From positions 310,001 to 374,000 of the forward strand of contig WFMF01000143.1 of the NCBI GenBank assembly GCA_011033025.1: a DNA stretch of 64,000 bases, written 5' to 3'. The DNA comes from Beroe forskalii (taxonomy: Eukaryota; Ctenophora; Nuda; Beroida; Beroidae). Within the stretch, counting starts at the first letter, position 1, and the number at the start of each line of letters is the position of its first letter. The translations under genes were made by a program, and so were the position numbers. Positions 34,101 through 44,608 of the stretch are shown here, in pieces. Below the pieces are notes generated by a model. The model saw only the letters and a program-made list of their open reading frames with translations, ran no database searches and was not told the DNA's origin.

Positions 34101-34974
34101 AAGTTCAATAAAGATGTCTAAAAAGTAAGTACTGTACCACTGTACCACATGTTCAAATCGTTTAGAAATCTTCCTTCAAAACAATGTTCCACATTCTTTA
34201 AAGAATTTCAACAACTGGCCCATAATTATCATAGCCAGTTATCAACCAGTACCTCCTTTTTCCTTAATCTTTTTTCACTATCATCAATTTTTTGTGGTGT
34301 GGGATATCGTCAGTGACAGGTTTAAACAAAATTGTTAATTTTCAATCTAGTATACAAAGAGTATAACATGTTTTTTGCAGAACACAATTCTCAAACAGCC
34401 ATTCTCGACAGACATTTGAAAGGAGAAAAACTCGTCCTGATGATAGCATGTATGAAAGCATTGATCCGATTATTCTTAACAAGACAAAATTGTCGAAAGC
34501 ATTTTGTGCAGAACATGACTGATGCTTGAGAATAGAAACATTTTAATATAAATATCTGTCATGTGTAAGAAGCACACTGTGTAAATTAAGCCTCATTAAA
34601 TTTATAAAGATCATCCAATTGCTAAAATTGGGCCAATTTCAGGTGAACTGTCAATGATTAGTGTGGGCCTTTTTGAGGGTGGACATTTGACCCTAAGTTT
34701 CTTTTTCAAAATCTATCTCCTATTAAGCAGTTGCCAGACGTTGTCTGCAGCCCATATCTTAAATCAAATAAAATGATATGCAGTAAATCTTGCATTCTTG
34801 CAGAAAGATGTCTTCCTTAAACTTTTATTTTCGATTTAAAATAATTCATATTACATTGCAACAATTGAACATTGCAACAATTGTTTATGTCGTATAATTA
34901 ATTATGAAACATGTACATTTTTCTTGTCAGACAACATTCTTCCATGACTTATTATGAAAGGGTTCATTTTACCT
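31145..34974. other. Intergenic, no gene seen
   Basis: Mostly AT-rich. A short block at about 33550-33612 (GAGGTGCTGCGTAGCAGCG..., CAGGCCCAACGGGCCTGCT) is more GC-rich, with a small inverted repeat (GCAGGCCC/GGGCCTGC). It looks like an end of an interspersed repeat, but I cannot class it. Confidence 0.35.
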
Positions 34975-35410
34975 TTCTGAGCCCGCATGGCATGGGTTTC
35001 CTAAGCCCGCATAGGTGTGTGTACGCGCGCGGCGCTTCCCTACGGGACACACTGGGGAAGCGCGCCGCGCAATGCAGACAGGGATATACGTGTTTAGCAA
35101 GGCATGGGTGTGTGTACTTGTCCAACAATGGAGGACCTATTTTGCGCGCGCAAACGCGCGCGGTCGCGGTGTTTTAATCGAAGAAAAGGCACGCGCGAAC
35201 AAACAGGACTTCCCCTAACCAGGGGTGCCGCGCCGCGCACTCCGTGCGCGTAACCAGGGCCCTGGTTAGGGCAAAAACAGGACACATAACATGTGGCAAG
35301 TGCAAGTGCAATTATACGTATACGTACAATCACTACAATCGCCGCACTGCACAATCCCAGCGAACACTGTGCACTGATCGTTGGGGTGCGCGGCGTACAT
35401 GAAAATGTCA
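34975..35410 (+). repeat. GC-rich interspersed element, copy 1
   Basis: Contains many CGCGCG tracts, a long imperfect hairpin at about 35026-35070 (GGCGCTTCCC arm, TACGGGACACACT loop, GGGGAAGCGCGCC arm) and an 18-bp perfect palindrome, TAACCAGGGCCCTGGTTA, at 35252-35269. The blocks AGGGATATACGTGTTTAGCA and AATCCCAGCGAACACTGTGC recur inverted at 40.8-41.0 kb. Its open frames do not look like protein. Confidence 0.7.
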
Positions 35411-35737
35411 TTCGCGCGTTACGTCAAGTAATGCTCAAGGAAGGCTCAATTAATTGGAGATTATGTACGTCATCATTCAATGTGAGCCGCGCTACGCGCG
35501 CGCAATTCACATATAACATCGATTTATATATCGAAAACTGATGATCTGATGAACATTTGCACAGCTGTATAAATTGATTTGATCGATGGGTCAAGTGAAA
35601 TAACCAAATTAGTCAATCTAAATCTAGTCTGTTATAAACGGCTGAATAACAAGCGAAAAATTGAAATATGGAATATCGGGCGACTCACGGCTGAATTTGA
35701 AACCGATATGCGATGCAATATTATTTCTAATCTTAAA

Positions 35738-36750
35738 CGACACCATCCAGATTGACGCTATCCAGAGTGACACCGATACACCATCCATATTGACACCATT
35801 CAGATTGACACCATTCAGATTGACACCATTCAAATTGACACCATTTAAATTGACACCATTCAAATTGACACTATTCAAATTGACACCATTCAAATTGACA
35901 CCATTCAAATTGACACCATTCAAATTGTTAATTGACACCATTCAGATTGACACCATGTAGATTGACACCATCCAGATTGACACCATCCAGATTGACACCA
36001 TCCACTTCCAGATTGACACCATCCGGATTGACCCCTAGTCCTCTGCAGATTGACACCATCCAGATTGACACCATCCAGATCGACACCATCCAGATTAACA
36101 CCATGTCCAGACTGACACCATTCAGATTGACACCATCCAGATTGACACCATCCAGATCGACACCATCTAGATTAGCATATTGACTCCTCTCCAGATTGAC
36201 ACTATCCGGATTGACACCTTCCAGATTGACGCCATTCAGATTGACACCATCCAGAGTGCCACCATCTATATCGACACCATCCAGTTTGACACCACTACAG
36301 ATTGATCCATGTGACCACGTTTCTTTTGTTTCTAGATTCTGCAAACAACAATCAGATTGACACAATGACACCATTCTACATTGATGATGTGAAACTGGAA
36401 CTGACACCAATTTACACACAAAATTGCTGACAACAATGTGAAATTACGCTGATTTTGATACCAGTAATTTCTGATGTCAATCAACTGGTCTAGATCTAGA
36501 TTGACACCAATACTGACACCGCTTGCATAATGCATATCACTGACACCAGGGTAACATATCGTGGACTCCGGTATGCAATGCTTCTGCCTTCTGACACCGA
36601 TTAACACACCATATTACATAACATGACGTAACACTGGCACCAGTCTGACCGCTAAAACCAGCAAAAATAACCGCAAACACCAATCAGATTGACACCAGAT
36701 TTACACCAGATTGACACCAGATTGACACCAGATTGACACCAAATCAGATT
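35738..36750. repeat. 15-bp minisatellite with pentapeptide-like reading
   Basis: Copies of ATTCAGATTGACACC with CCATCCAG and CAAA variants, dense to about 36300 and then scattered, with a second cluster at about 36680-36745. On the minus strand the unit reads (N/D)GVNL, resembling the A(D/N)Lxx rule of pentapeptide-repeat proteins. There is no start context, no conserved flank, and frequent phase changes, so I call it non-coding. Confidence 0.9.
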
Positions 36751-38566
36751 AAGATTTTGCATTATGCTATTTTGATCTGTGCTGACATTAATATATGACA
36801 TTAGTCTGACCGCTAACATATTACGTACCTACACCATGATATATCGATTTAATCGTTGACTCTGAAAGCGGTACCTGGCGATGATGTTTCTATTGAATAA
36901 CACTTGACAGTGACACAAATAAAATCATGACACATTGACACCAATCACGGATCACCATACTTGTTTAAATTTTTAGGGCAGAGTCGAAACATCATTGCAA
37001 CGTACAACTACAACTACAACATAAGTCAATGTAAAGCGAGAGAAATGAATTAAATTCTACAGAGCCACAACGTACGGAGAGAAGAACATACGTGGCTACT
37101 GACTACTGGCCTGGTTCAATTCGTCGCAAAGTTATTTGCGCGCGTTGAAATCATGAAGCCAAAAGATGATTTTAGCGGCGCCAACACATTTTGTCAGAAT
37201 TGATTAAAGTATTCTCATTAATATGAATCTTAATTTGAAGCTTGGCATGACTGCATCATGACTAAAACTCATATACCCAATTGCAGGACAGAGTACTGCA
37301 GTCAGCTGTCACTTGTCAGCGGCAGCCCATTTGCATGTGCAGTTAACTGCATCTGTGGCGCGCGCTCAAAGCTCAAGTTGTTGCAAAAATATCTTGGTCG
37401 CGATGTTATTGAAAAATGAGTTCACATTACAAAATATTGTTTTCCGCACGCTCAGTTTTTCAAGTCTGAATTGTTAGAGCAAAAGAGATCTGCAAAAACA
37501 CCAACCTTTTATCAACTCCACGCGCGCTCCGTAATCGATCCGTGCCTGGTATTGCTGCTACGCGCAATTACTCCTCCTCATCCTCTCCGAGGAATATAAA
37601 AAATATTTTCCGAACTCCCGAGAATATGACGTGAAAGCGTGAATTATCTTCATTAATTCAATATTTCATATTTGGCTGAAAATTTTTGCATCTACTTGTT
37701 TGCTGACCCTGAATGTGGTGCTCTGACGCTCCGAGCTCTTAAGTGCACTGCGCGGCACATTAGCAAAATAATGAGTATAAAAAATCGCGTTGGATAGGAC
37801 TCTGTGTTCGTCACTATTTCAACGCTCGCGTCGCTTTGTGATTGGTCGAATTAGGGACAATTCGATGGCGTCATCATCTCCGCTGTCTCCACTCCAATGA
37901 GGAACCAGAGAGGATCATGTCATCAAATTAACCAAACGCAGCATCTGTCAGTGCTTGCTCTGCTCCTGATCACGTGACTCGCGTGTAGTTTGAGTGTTAC
38001 ATTAGCTGTTCAGTGCGGTCACATTACCAAATCCTCTGCAGTTCAGTAGTTGAATAGCTGATAGTCGCATTCATTTTAGGCTTTTTCTTTCTTTGAGACC
38101 TGTCGTTCAGTGTTCACCGTTGGTTCTTTTCAGAAGATTATGGCCTATTTTGTTGCATTGCAGGCAACAATTAATCGAAAACATCCCTATCGCATAAGTA
38201 TAGATTTCTTAGTTCATGACACCTAATGATACTATTACTATTGACCATTTATCATTGGGCTAGGCATGTTACCGTTTCCCTTGATGCTTGATAGCTTCCG
38301 AACACATATGTTAAATGGTTTATACATACTGATTACTGTTGGATTGACTGAGTAAATTTAAGTAATTACTTGTGATAGAAATGCTTATTCAGAGCATATG
38401 ATACAGGGCCCCTGATGAAATATTTGATTCGAATCTCAAACATGTTGACTCTATATTATTGCAGGTACCTATTAAAAGATTTTCTTACCAATAAAATTAT
38501 ACCTATAGAGGCAATGAACTAGGTTATACCTGAGTACCCTGAATGAAGTCTTTAATTTCTTTATAG
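36751..38566. other. Intergenic, no gene established
   Basis: Mixed AT-rich DNA. An ATG at 38141 followed by an open stretch to a donor-like GTATAG near 38201 could be a first exon (MAYFVALQATINRKHP...), but its phase does not fit the better frame of the next candidate exon. Confidence 0.3.
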
Positions 38567-38685
38567 GAGCAATTATGAATCTCTACGTGAAATTAATGAA
38601 GATGAAGATCTCTACCACTCCGCTCTACGAGTTACGAGTTATAGCGTACCACAGTTTACCAAAGCCCCAAAACCAAACAATATTG
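38567..38685 (+). CDS. Candidate internal exon of an unrecognised gene
   Basis: Flanked by TTCTTTATAG and GTAGGT splice signals. It reads as SNYESLREINEDEDLYHSAL then RVTSYSVPQFTKAPKPNNI, with protein-like composition. A possible next exon starts at 38815 (DQYFYHGREALG), joining in phase, but stops at a G4 run. The locus then enters the poor-quality block, so the gene cannot be completed. No family recognised. Confidence 0.35.
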
Positions 38686-39034
38686 GTAGGTGCATAATCA
38701 TAGTCCAGGACCTTTTGGTTCATGAAACTGAAATATAACTTATATAAGTTCAAGTATTTGCTCACCCTTTCTTGACATTAATCTCGAAGGACTTCAGGCT
38801 AGGGCTTGCTTCAGATCAATATTTCTACCACGGAAGGGAAGCTTTGGGGTAAAACGTTCAAACAATTTCAGGAAACTTCGAGTCTGGCAACATTTCACCA
38901 TGAGATGACTGTCTGGTGCTGATTCCCATTGCTGATGAGCTGATGATCCTGGATTCCTGGGGCGCAAGATCTCCCTGCTGATAATGATGACCCCGCATGA
39001 TAAGAGTAGGTTAGAGGATAGGTAAATGAAATTG

Positions 39035-40010
39035 TTTTAAATGTAGGTTTTAAGGGGTTAGAGGGTTGGGAACCCAAAATTTAAAAAGGGAAATTTCAGT
39101 AATTTTCCCTTTGAAAACTTTTTTAAAGGGCCCTTTTTTTGCCAATTTTCCCGGCAAAACAATTTTATTTTCTTCATATTTTATACCTTTTTTTTTTCCT
39201 TTACTACCTAAAAAGGAGAGTTGACCAAAAAAAATTTTTGGGAAAATTTAATAAAACTTTCTCAGAAATTTTTCTTCTTTTGGGTTTTTTGGGATTTTAA
39301 ACGCCATTATTTGTTTTTTTAGTACATGCTGTTTTTTCCCACCCTTGCTTCCCAAATTTCCGACAAAAAGGGGTTCCCCTGATTCCATAATAAAATTTAA
39401 AAATTTTTCACTCTCCCTCCTTTTTAAGGGTTGGGATGTGGCCAAAAATTCATTTCGGGGAAAGGGACCCCCCATGAGAATTTTACCACACCCCCACATA
39501 TATCCGGGATTTCCCGTTTTTAAAGTTATTTTTCAACTGTAAGTAAAAAGGTTTAAAATATTTTTTTCTCCTTTTTGGGTCAAATGTTCAAATGAACACC
39601 CAAACCCTTTCGGGCAAGATTAAAATTTTTGGCATGGTGTTTTAAAAAAATTGGATCATTTTAATACAAATCGAATATCGACCCTTTGGACAAAAATTGA
39701 TCATTGTGATAAAACTAATATTTGAACAAATTTTTGTTTGTTTTTTTATCAACCCAAAACAGATTAAAGTTAATTTAAAAAATATTGGGGCCCGATTTTG
39801 GACCCCTTAAACATTTATTTTTTTTGTTCCCATGCCCCCCCATAGCTATTTTAAAAAGGCCAGGAAAATTTTCAATTTTTAATTTTTTAAACCCCTTTTC
39901 CCCTTGGGATTTCACCCGTTGGTTTGTCGGAAGCCTAAGATTTTTGACAGTGGAAGGGTTGGGGGAATTTTTCCCCTTAAAGGGTGGGTTTGGGTACTAA
40001 AGGGGCGGGC
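39035..40010. other. Block that looks like low-quality base calls
   Basis: Nearly every position sits in a stretched homopolymer (TTTTTTT, GGGG, CCCCCC, AAAAAAA), unlike sequence on either side. This is typical of the uncorrected end of a single read used to bridge a gap. Open frames here should be ignored. Confidence 0.6.
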
Positions 40011-40177
40011 AGCCAAAAAATGGTTGGAATAATGAGAAAAAACGCAAAAGGCCAAAGCTCTCGCCAGAAGTACTGCCTGACTCCACTCTACCGCTGCCAT
40101 TATTTGGAAATCCTGGCGTTATACATCAACATGCCCATGTGACAGACTTGACAGTGGTCCAAATGAAAAAGCATTAA
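40010..40177 (+). CDS. Candidate C-terminal exon of an unrecognised gene
   Basis: Directly after the poor-quality block an open frame reads PKNGWNNEKKRKRPKLSPEV, then LPDSTLPLPLFGNPGVIHQH, ending ...VVQMKKH and TAA at 40175-40177. The basic KKRKRPK could be a nuclear signal. It may belong with the exon at 38567 on the same strand. Weak because its left boundary lies in unreliable sequence. Confidence 0.28.
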   Translation, partial: QPKNGWNNEKKRKRPKLSPEVLPDSTLPLPLFGNPGVIHQHAHVTDLTVVQMKKH

Positions 40178-40809
40178 CAGTCACAAAATTGAAATCTCAA
40201 TTCGAACAATGTGATCCATATGATTGAATCTAGTAATTACTGCGGGAGATTGCCGAGATCAGGCCCGCAAGTTTCTTCCGTAGGGCCCCCGCTGTTCAGT
40301 GTTTCGTTTTTACGGGAATTATTATTAGTTAGTTGATAATATTACAAATAAATTATATTTTTAACGTCAGAGTTTGATTCTAATTCTTGTCGATCCATTT
40401 TCAATGCTTTAGATCTTTAGCAGAAGCACAGGCTTCATCTGCAAGTCGAGGTCCATCACTCAATAAAATATTTCGATAACTCCGGAAATTGGAACTCTAA
40501 ACTGTGCTACAGTGGTCTGGTCACGTGATCTGCCAAGCTCACCTTGGTAAAGATCACGTGATCGTCACGTGACATATCGTTCTGACCAATCAGAGCGTTC
40601 CGTAAAACAAGGTCTGCAAAAAGTTATTTCCAGCTCGACACAATATTTGGATCGCGCGCGGCGCAATTTTTACGAAAATCAGCAAATCGGCCATAACTTC
40701 TGATAGAAACATCGGATTCACTTGAAAATAGTTGCGCTGTGTTAGGAGAACAAGACCTTTCCAACGGTATATAATTTGTCATATGTTGGTTTGGCGCCGA
40801 GTAGCGCAA

Positions 40810-41035
40810 AAATCGCCCCAACGAGTGCACAGTGTTCGCTGGGATTGCGCGTGCGATCCGCATTCCGCGGCGCACGCGCATAATTGCACGTGCTATCGGC
40901 GCACAATTGCACGTGCAATCGTTGCTTAACACGTATATCCCTGTGCGGCTCGCGCGGCGCGCTTCCCCAGTGTGTCCCGTAGGGAATTGGAAGCGCGCGG
41001 CGCGTACACACACCTATGCGGGCTTAGGAAGTGCA
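40810..41035 (-). repeat. GC-rich interspersed element, inverted copy 2
   Basis: Inverted partial copy of the element at 34975-35410: the same GCGCTTCCCCAGTGTGTCCC hairpin block, the ATATACGTGTTTAGCA-like block and the GTGCACAGTGTTCGCTGGGA block occur on the opposite strand. The palindromic array at 41035 begins at its edge, and two units of that array lie within it (40885-40925). Confidence 0.7.
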
Positions 41036-41700
41036 ATCGCTGCACAATTGCACGTGCAATCGCCACACAATTGTACGTACAATCGCCACACAATTGCACG
41101 TGCAATCGCTGCGCACAATTGCACGTGCAATCGCCGCGCACAATTGCACGTGCAATCGCCGCACAATTGCACGTGCAATCGCCGCACAATTGCACGTGCA
41201 ATCGCCGCACAATTGCACGTGCAATCGCCGCACAATAGCACGTGCAATCGCCGCACAATTACACGTGCAATCGTCGCACAATTGCACGTGCAATCGCCGT
41301 ACAATTGCACGTGCAATCGCCGTACAATTGCGACACAATTGCACGTGCAATCGCGACACAATTGCACGTGCAATCGCGAGATTGTTGCACGTGTAATCGT
41401 GGCGCAATTGCACGTGTAATCGTGGCTTAATTGCACGTGATATCACGGCGAATTGTACGTGTAATTGCGGTGCAAATACACGTGTAATCGTGGCGCAATT
41501 GCACGTGTAATCGCGGCACAATTTCACGTGTAATAGCGGCACAATTGCACGCGTAATTGCGGCACAATTGCACGTGCAATCGCGGCGCAATTGCACTTGT
41601 AATAACGATGCAATTGCACGTGTAATTACGATGCAATTGCACGTGTAATTACGATGCAATTGCACGTGTAATTACGATGCGATTGCACGTGTAATGACTT
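41035..41700. repeat. Array of 23-bp units, each holding a 14-bp E-box palindrome
   Basis: About 28 units of roughly 23 bp, each with the perfect palindrome ATTGCACGTGCAAT or a derivative, separated by CGCCGCAC-like linkers. The palindrome is intact and regular to about 41400 and then decays toward GTGTAAT forms. The core is the bHLH E-box CACGTG. The long open frames through it are a by-product of its regularity. Confidence 0.93.
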
Positions 41701-42632
41701 AAATACGATGCGATTGCACATGACACGTTTTATCGCATTGTGCACAGCGTAATTTTTCATGTAGACTGTAGTTGCATTTGCAATCAACCAATACAATTGC
41801 ACACGTAAATTTAATTGATACCGCACGGCACAATTAGACGTGAAATGTTTAATTTTACCACACGGTGCAATTACACAGGCAATTAATCGCTACCTTGTTC
41901 AGTCGAACGATCTTTAGTACTTAGGTCTTATTCATAATCCTTTAATTATTGACGAATAATAACGTAAAACTAAAATTTCATGATGGTATTGGTGAAGCAT
42001 TGCCATTACCCATGGTGTTGTCTAGAATCGTTGATAGTCCCTCGTTAGAATTACGCGTTGTGCGCTAATTTTCAAAGAATAATACTAATACTAATAGCGC
42101 AGTGCTAATAGCGCACCAGGCACCTGGTGGATCTGGCGTCAGCAGGACTAGTATTAGTAGCACCAGTCAAGCCGACAAGCTATGCTGGCATAACAGCATG
42201 AAAGTGTGGACTGTGGAACTGGAAATTTAAGCAATTTAAATATTGATATAAAGAAGCTCATTACAAAATTACACAATGATCAAACCAAATACGATGAAAA
42301 TTGGCCAGATAATGATTTAAGTTGTTATCCAATTCTAGGTGTGAGCTGAAGAACGTACATGTGCCACGGTACGTTGTATTTGCTTATTTGAGTTTGAGTT
42401 TATTGTGTCGTGATTCACCGAATTGAGGGATTGGGCTTGCCAGACAAATGAGTTTCTTATTCAAGGAATCTCTTGAATTTTACTTTTAGCAAGACGAGAT
42501 AAAGAGCGATCCTTTGTTTAAGGTTCTTGAGAAATTTTGAAGTTGAAGTTTGTACTTATACGTTAACTCAGTTTATCATCTATAATGGCATCTATAATAG
42601 AGCAATAGTTACATTCTAATTCTGTCATTCAG
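41701..42632. other. Upstream region of the DEG/ENaC gene, no gene seen
   Basis: AT-rich DNA between the palindrome array and the acceptor at 42631-42632. I see no clear core promoter. Confidence 0.4.
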
Positions 42633-42643
42633 ATTGCCGCAAT

Positions 42644-44608
42644 ATGGAGTCAGGAAGCGGGGTGTTTGGGGCTCGCTCTATGGGCCCTCTTTCATTGACG
42701 GGCCCTCTCATAAACCCACACGAAACTTCCAGCAGCTACGATACCCACACCTCTCACCACCCGAAGAAAGACGAGAGTTTGACAGGAGAAAGAGGCCGGA
42801 GAGATGCCTGGGACTAGTAAGAGTTCTATAATCGATAAAGATCACAAGCAGGGAAGGGCAGTTCCAGGAGCGACCAACGAGAGAGGTGCAGAAAGATCGG
42901 CAGATCAGAAGAAAAGAGGAAGTTACCCCTCAGTATCTCCCGACAAGAGAAAACATGAGCAAAAAAGCTAACTTGTACCGGAATATTGAGAGAACCGATC
43001 TCAATTCACTAGAGTTTAACAGTGAACCTCCTCCTGTTGTTCAGAGGAAGGGTTTTGGGGTGTATGACAAGTTGGGTGGGACACGTTACAATAGCGTGAG
43101 ATCGTGGGAGGGCCAACAGGAACCTTATCAGAAAGGGCGGAACGCTAATCAACCAGGACTGACATCCCCCCGTGGGGGCCGCATACCTCTCTCAAGCTTC
43201 ACTGACAGTTCAAAGGAAGACAGCGAATCTCTACACCCTACCGAGAACGTGGAGACTGTCAGTGAGTTTACTCAGAGTATGACAGCTAGTTTTGTTAGGT
43301 TTATCTTTGACGAAACTAGCCCGGCCTTGAGGCGCTTCATTTGGTTTGTCATGTGGGTTGTTTGCACTGGTTACGCTCTCACTAACATTTACAACGCCTT
43401 CAACCAGTACTTTACTTTCGAAACTTCGACCAAACTCAGCTACCAATACGGTGAAGATGGGAATTTGTCACTGCCGGCCATAACGATTTGTAATATGAAC
43501 AAGTACAAGAAAAGTTGGTTGAGTTATCCGGAAAATGATATGGTCAAGAGATATGAGGAAAAGCAGGTCTGGGAAAAGAAATTGGGAATGAGAGTCATCG
43601 ACATCACTGAAGATATTCACAAAAAGGCTAAAGCAGTTACAATGGATATTCTTCAGGTAGATGGAAAGCATAGCATAGATAACATGTTCCAGGAAGTTAA
43701 GTTCAACGAGCAGCAACTCGATGATCAGATGTGGTATGCGGACCGGCTTTGTGCCCTGAAATCACATCTCACAGAAAAGTTCACTGAACTGGGCAGTTGC
43801 TACACGTTTAACGCTGACGGCGAAAAGAAGGTAAAGAGAACGGGGGTAACTTCGGAGCCTCGTTTGTCATCAACATAAACCAGTCTGAGTACGCTGACAC
43901 GCAGGAGAGTGCCGGGATAAAGGTGATGCTTCACCACCACCAGGAACCACCCCTTATCAAGGAGTTCGGTCTAGCCATCCCTCCGGGGAGCAACGCTTTC
44001 ATCAGCACCCGCACCCTACAGATGTACAACCTGGGACCCCCCTACAAGAACTCCAACTGTACTTCCAAGCCACGGAGTGGCACCGGACCCTACAACCAGA
44101 TGGCGTGTATCTTGGCGTGCCATGCGGAGATCCTGGCTCAGGAGTGCAAGTGCCAGCAAAGCCACATGCCGCTGAAGAACGTAGAGGTGTGTTCGTTGTA
44201 TGATAATGAGGAGTGCGCTGAGGAAACGATCAGTCGGATTCACAAGGGACAATTTAACGACAGAATACGGGATTGTTGGTGTAATGAAGCGTGTGTCAGT
44301 ACAAGTTACAGCTACTCACTGTCTACAGCTGACTACCCGGCAGTAGCAGCAGCAAACAACATACTATCCGTAGCAGGGGACCCTAACTTCCAGACCATAG
44401 AGGATTTAAAGGAGAACTTTATCCAGCTGCACGTTTACTTTGAGACCCTGGCTGTGGAGAAAGTGGAGAAAGTGCCGTCTTACAGTGTGCCTAACCTGCT
44501 GGGAGACTTTGGAGGAAATATGGGGCTTTTATTGGTGCCAGTGTGGCTACACTGGCTGAGGTGGTGGACTACGTGGCGAGGCTGGTGTGTGTTGTGGTTA
44601 AGAAGTGA
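42644..44608 (+). CDS. DEG/ENaC/ASIC-family sodium channel subunit
   Basis: Trimeric cation channel subunit with two membrane helices and a large Cys-rich extracellular domain. The first helix is near LRRFIWFVMWVVCTGYALTN, followed by the family signature LPAITICNMNKYKKS. Extracellular cysteines include CILACHAEILAQECKCQ and CWCNEACVST. The second helix and filter read GDFGGNMGLFIGASVATLAE once a T4 run near 44526 is taken as T5, with the expected G-A-S filter. I chose the ATG at 42644, 11 nt after a TTCTGTCATTCAG acceptor (MESGSGVFGARSMG). Joining it to the core needs one-base corrections at a G3 run (about 42809), an A6 run (about 42959), an A4 run (about 43830) and the T run above. All four are in homopolymers; sequencing error or a decaying gene are both possible. 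The usual cytosolic His-Gly gating motif is absent. There are no introns in the coding region. Confidence 0.9.

Noticed and set aside
34911-35218. Open frames with Arg-rich peptides in the GC-rich element
   Set aside because: They are produced by CGCG tracts and hairpins; the inverted copy does not preserve the frame.
35624-36419. Pentapeptide-repeat protein on the minus strand
   Set aside because: No plausible start or flanking domain, several phase shifts inside the array, and an equally open frame on the other strand.
39248-40100. Open frames at 39.2-40.1 kb
   Set aside because: They lie within the homopolymer-stretched block and have no coding character.
40832-41665. Overlapping long frames rich in CTCNCAAIARAIV-type repeats
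   Set aside because: They arise from the palindromic 23-bp array; similar peptides appear in several frames of both strands.
41035-41700. Possible CRISPR array
   Set aside because: Unit and linker are both repetitive, there are no unique spacers or cas genes, and the context is eukaryotic.
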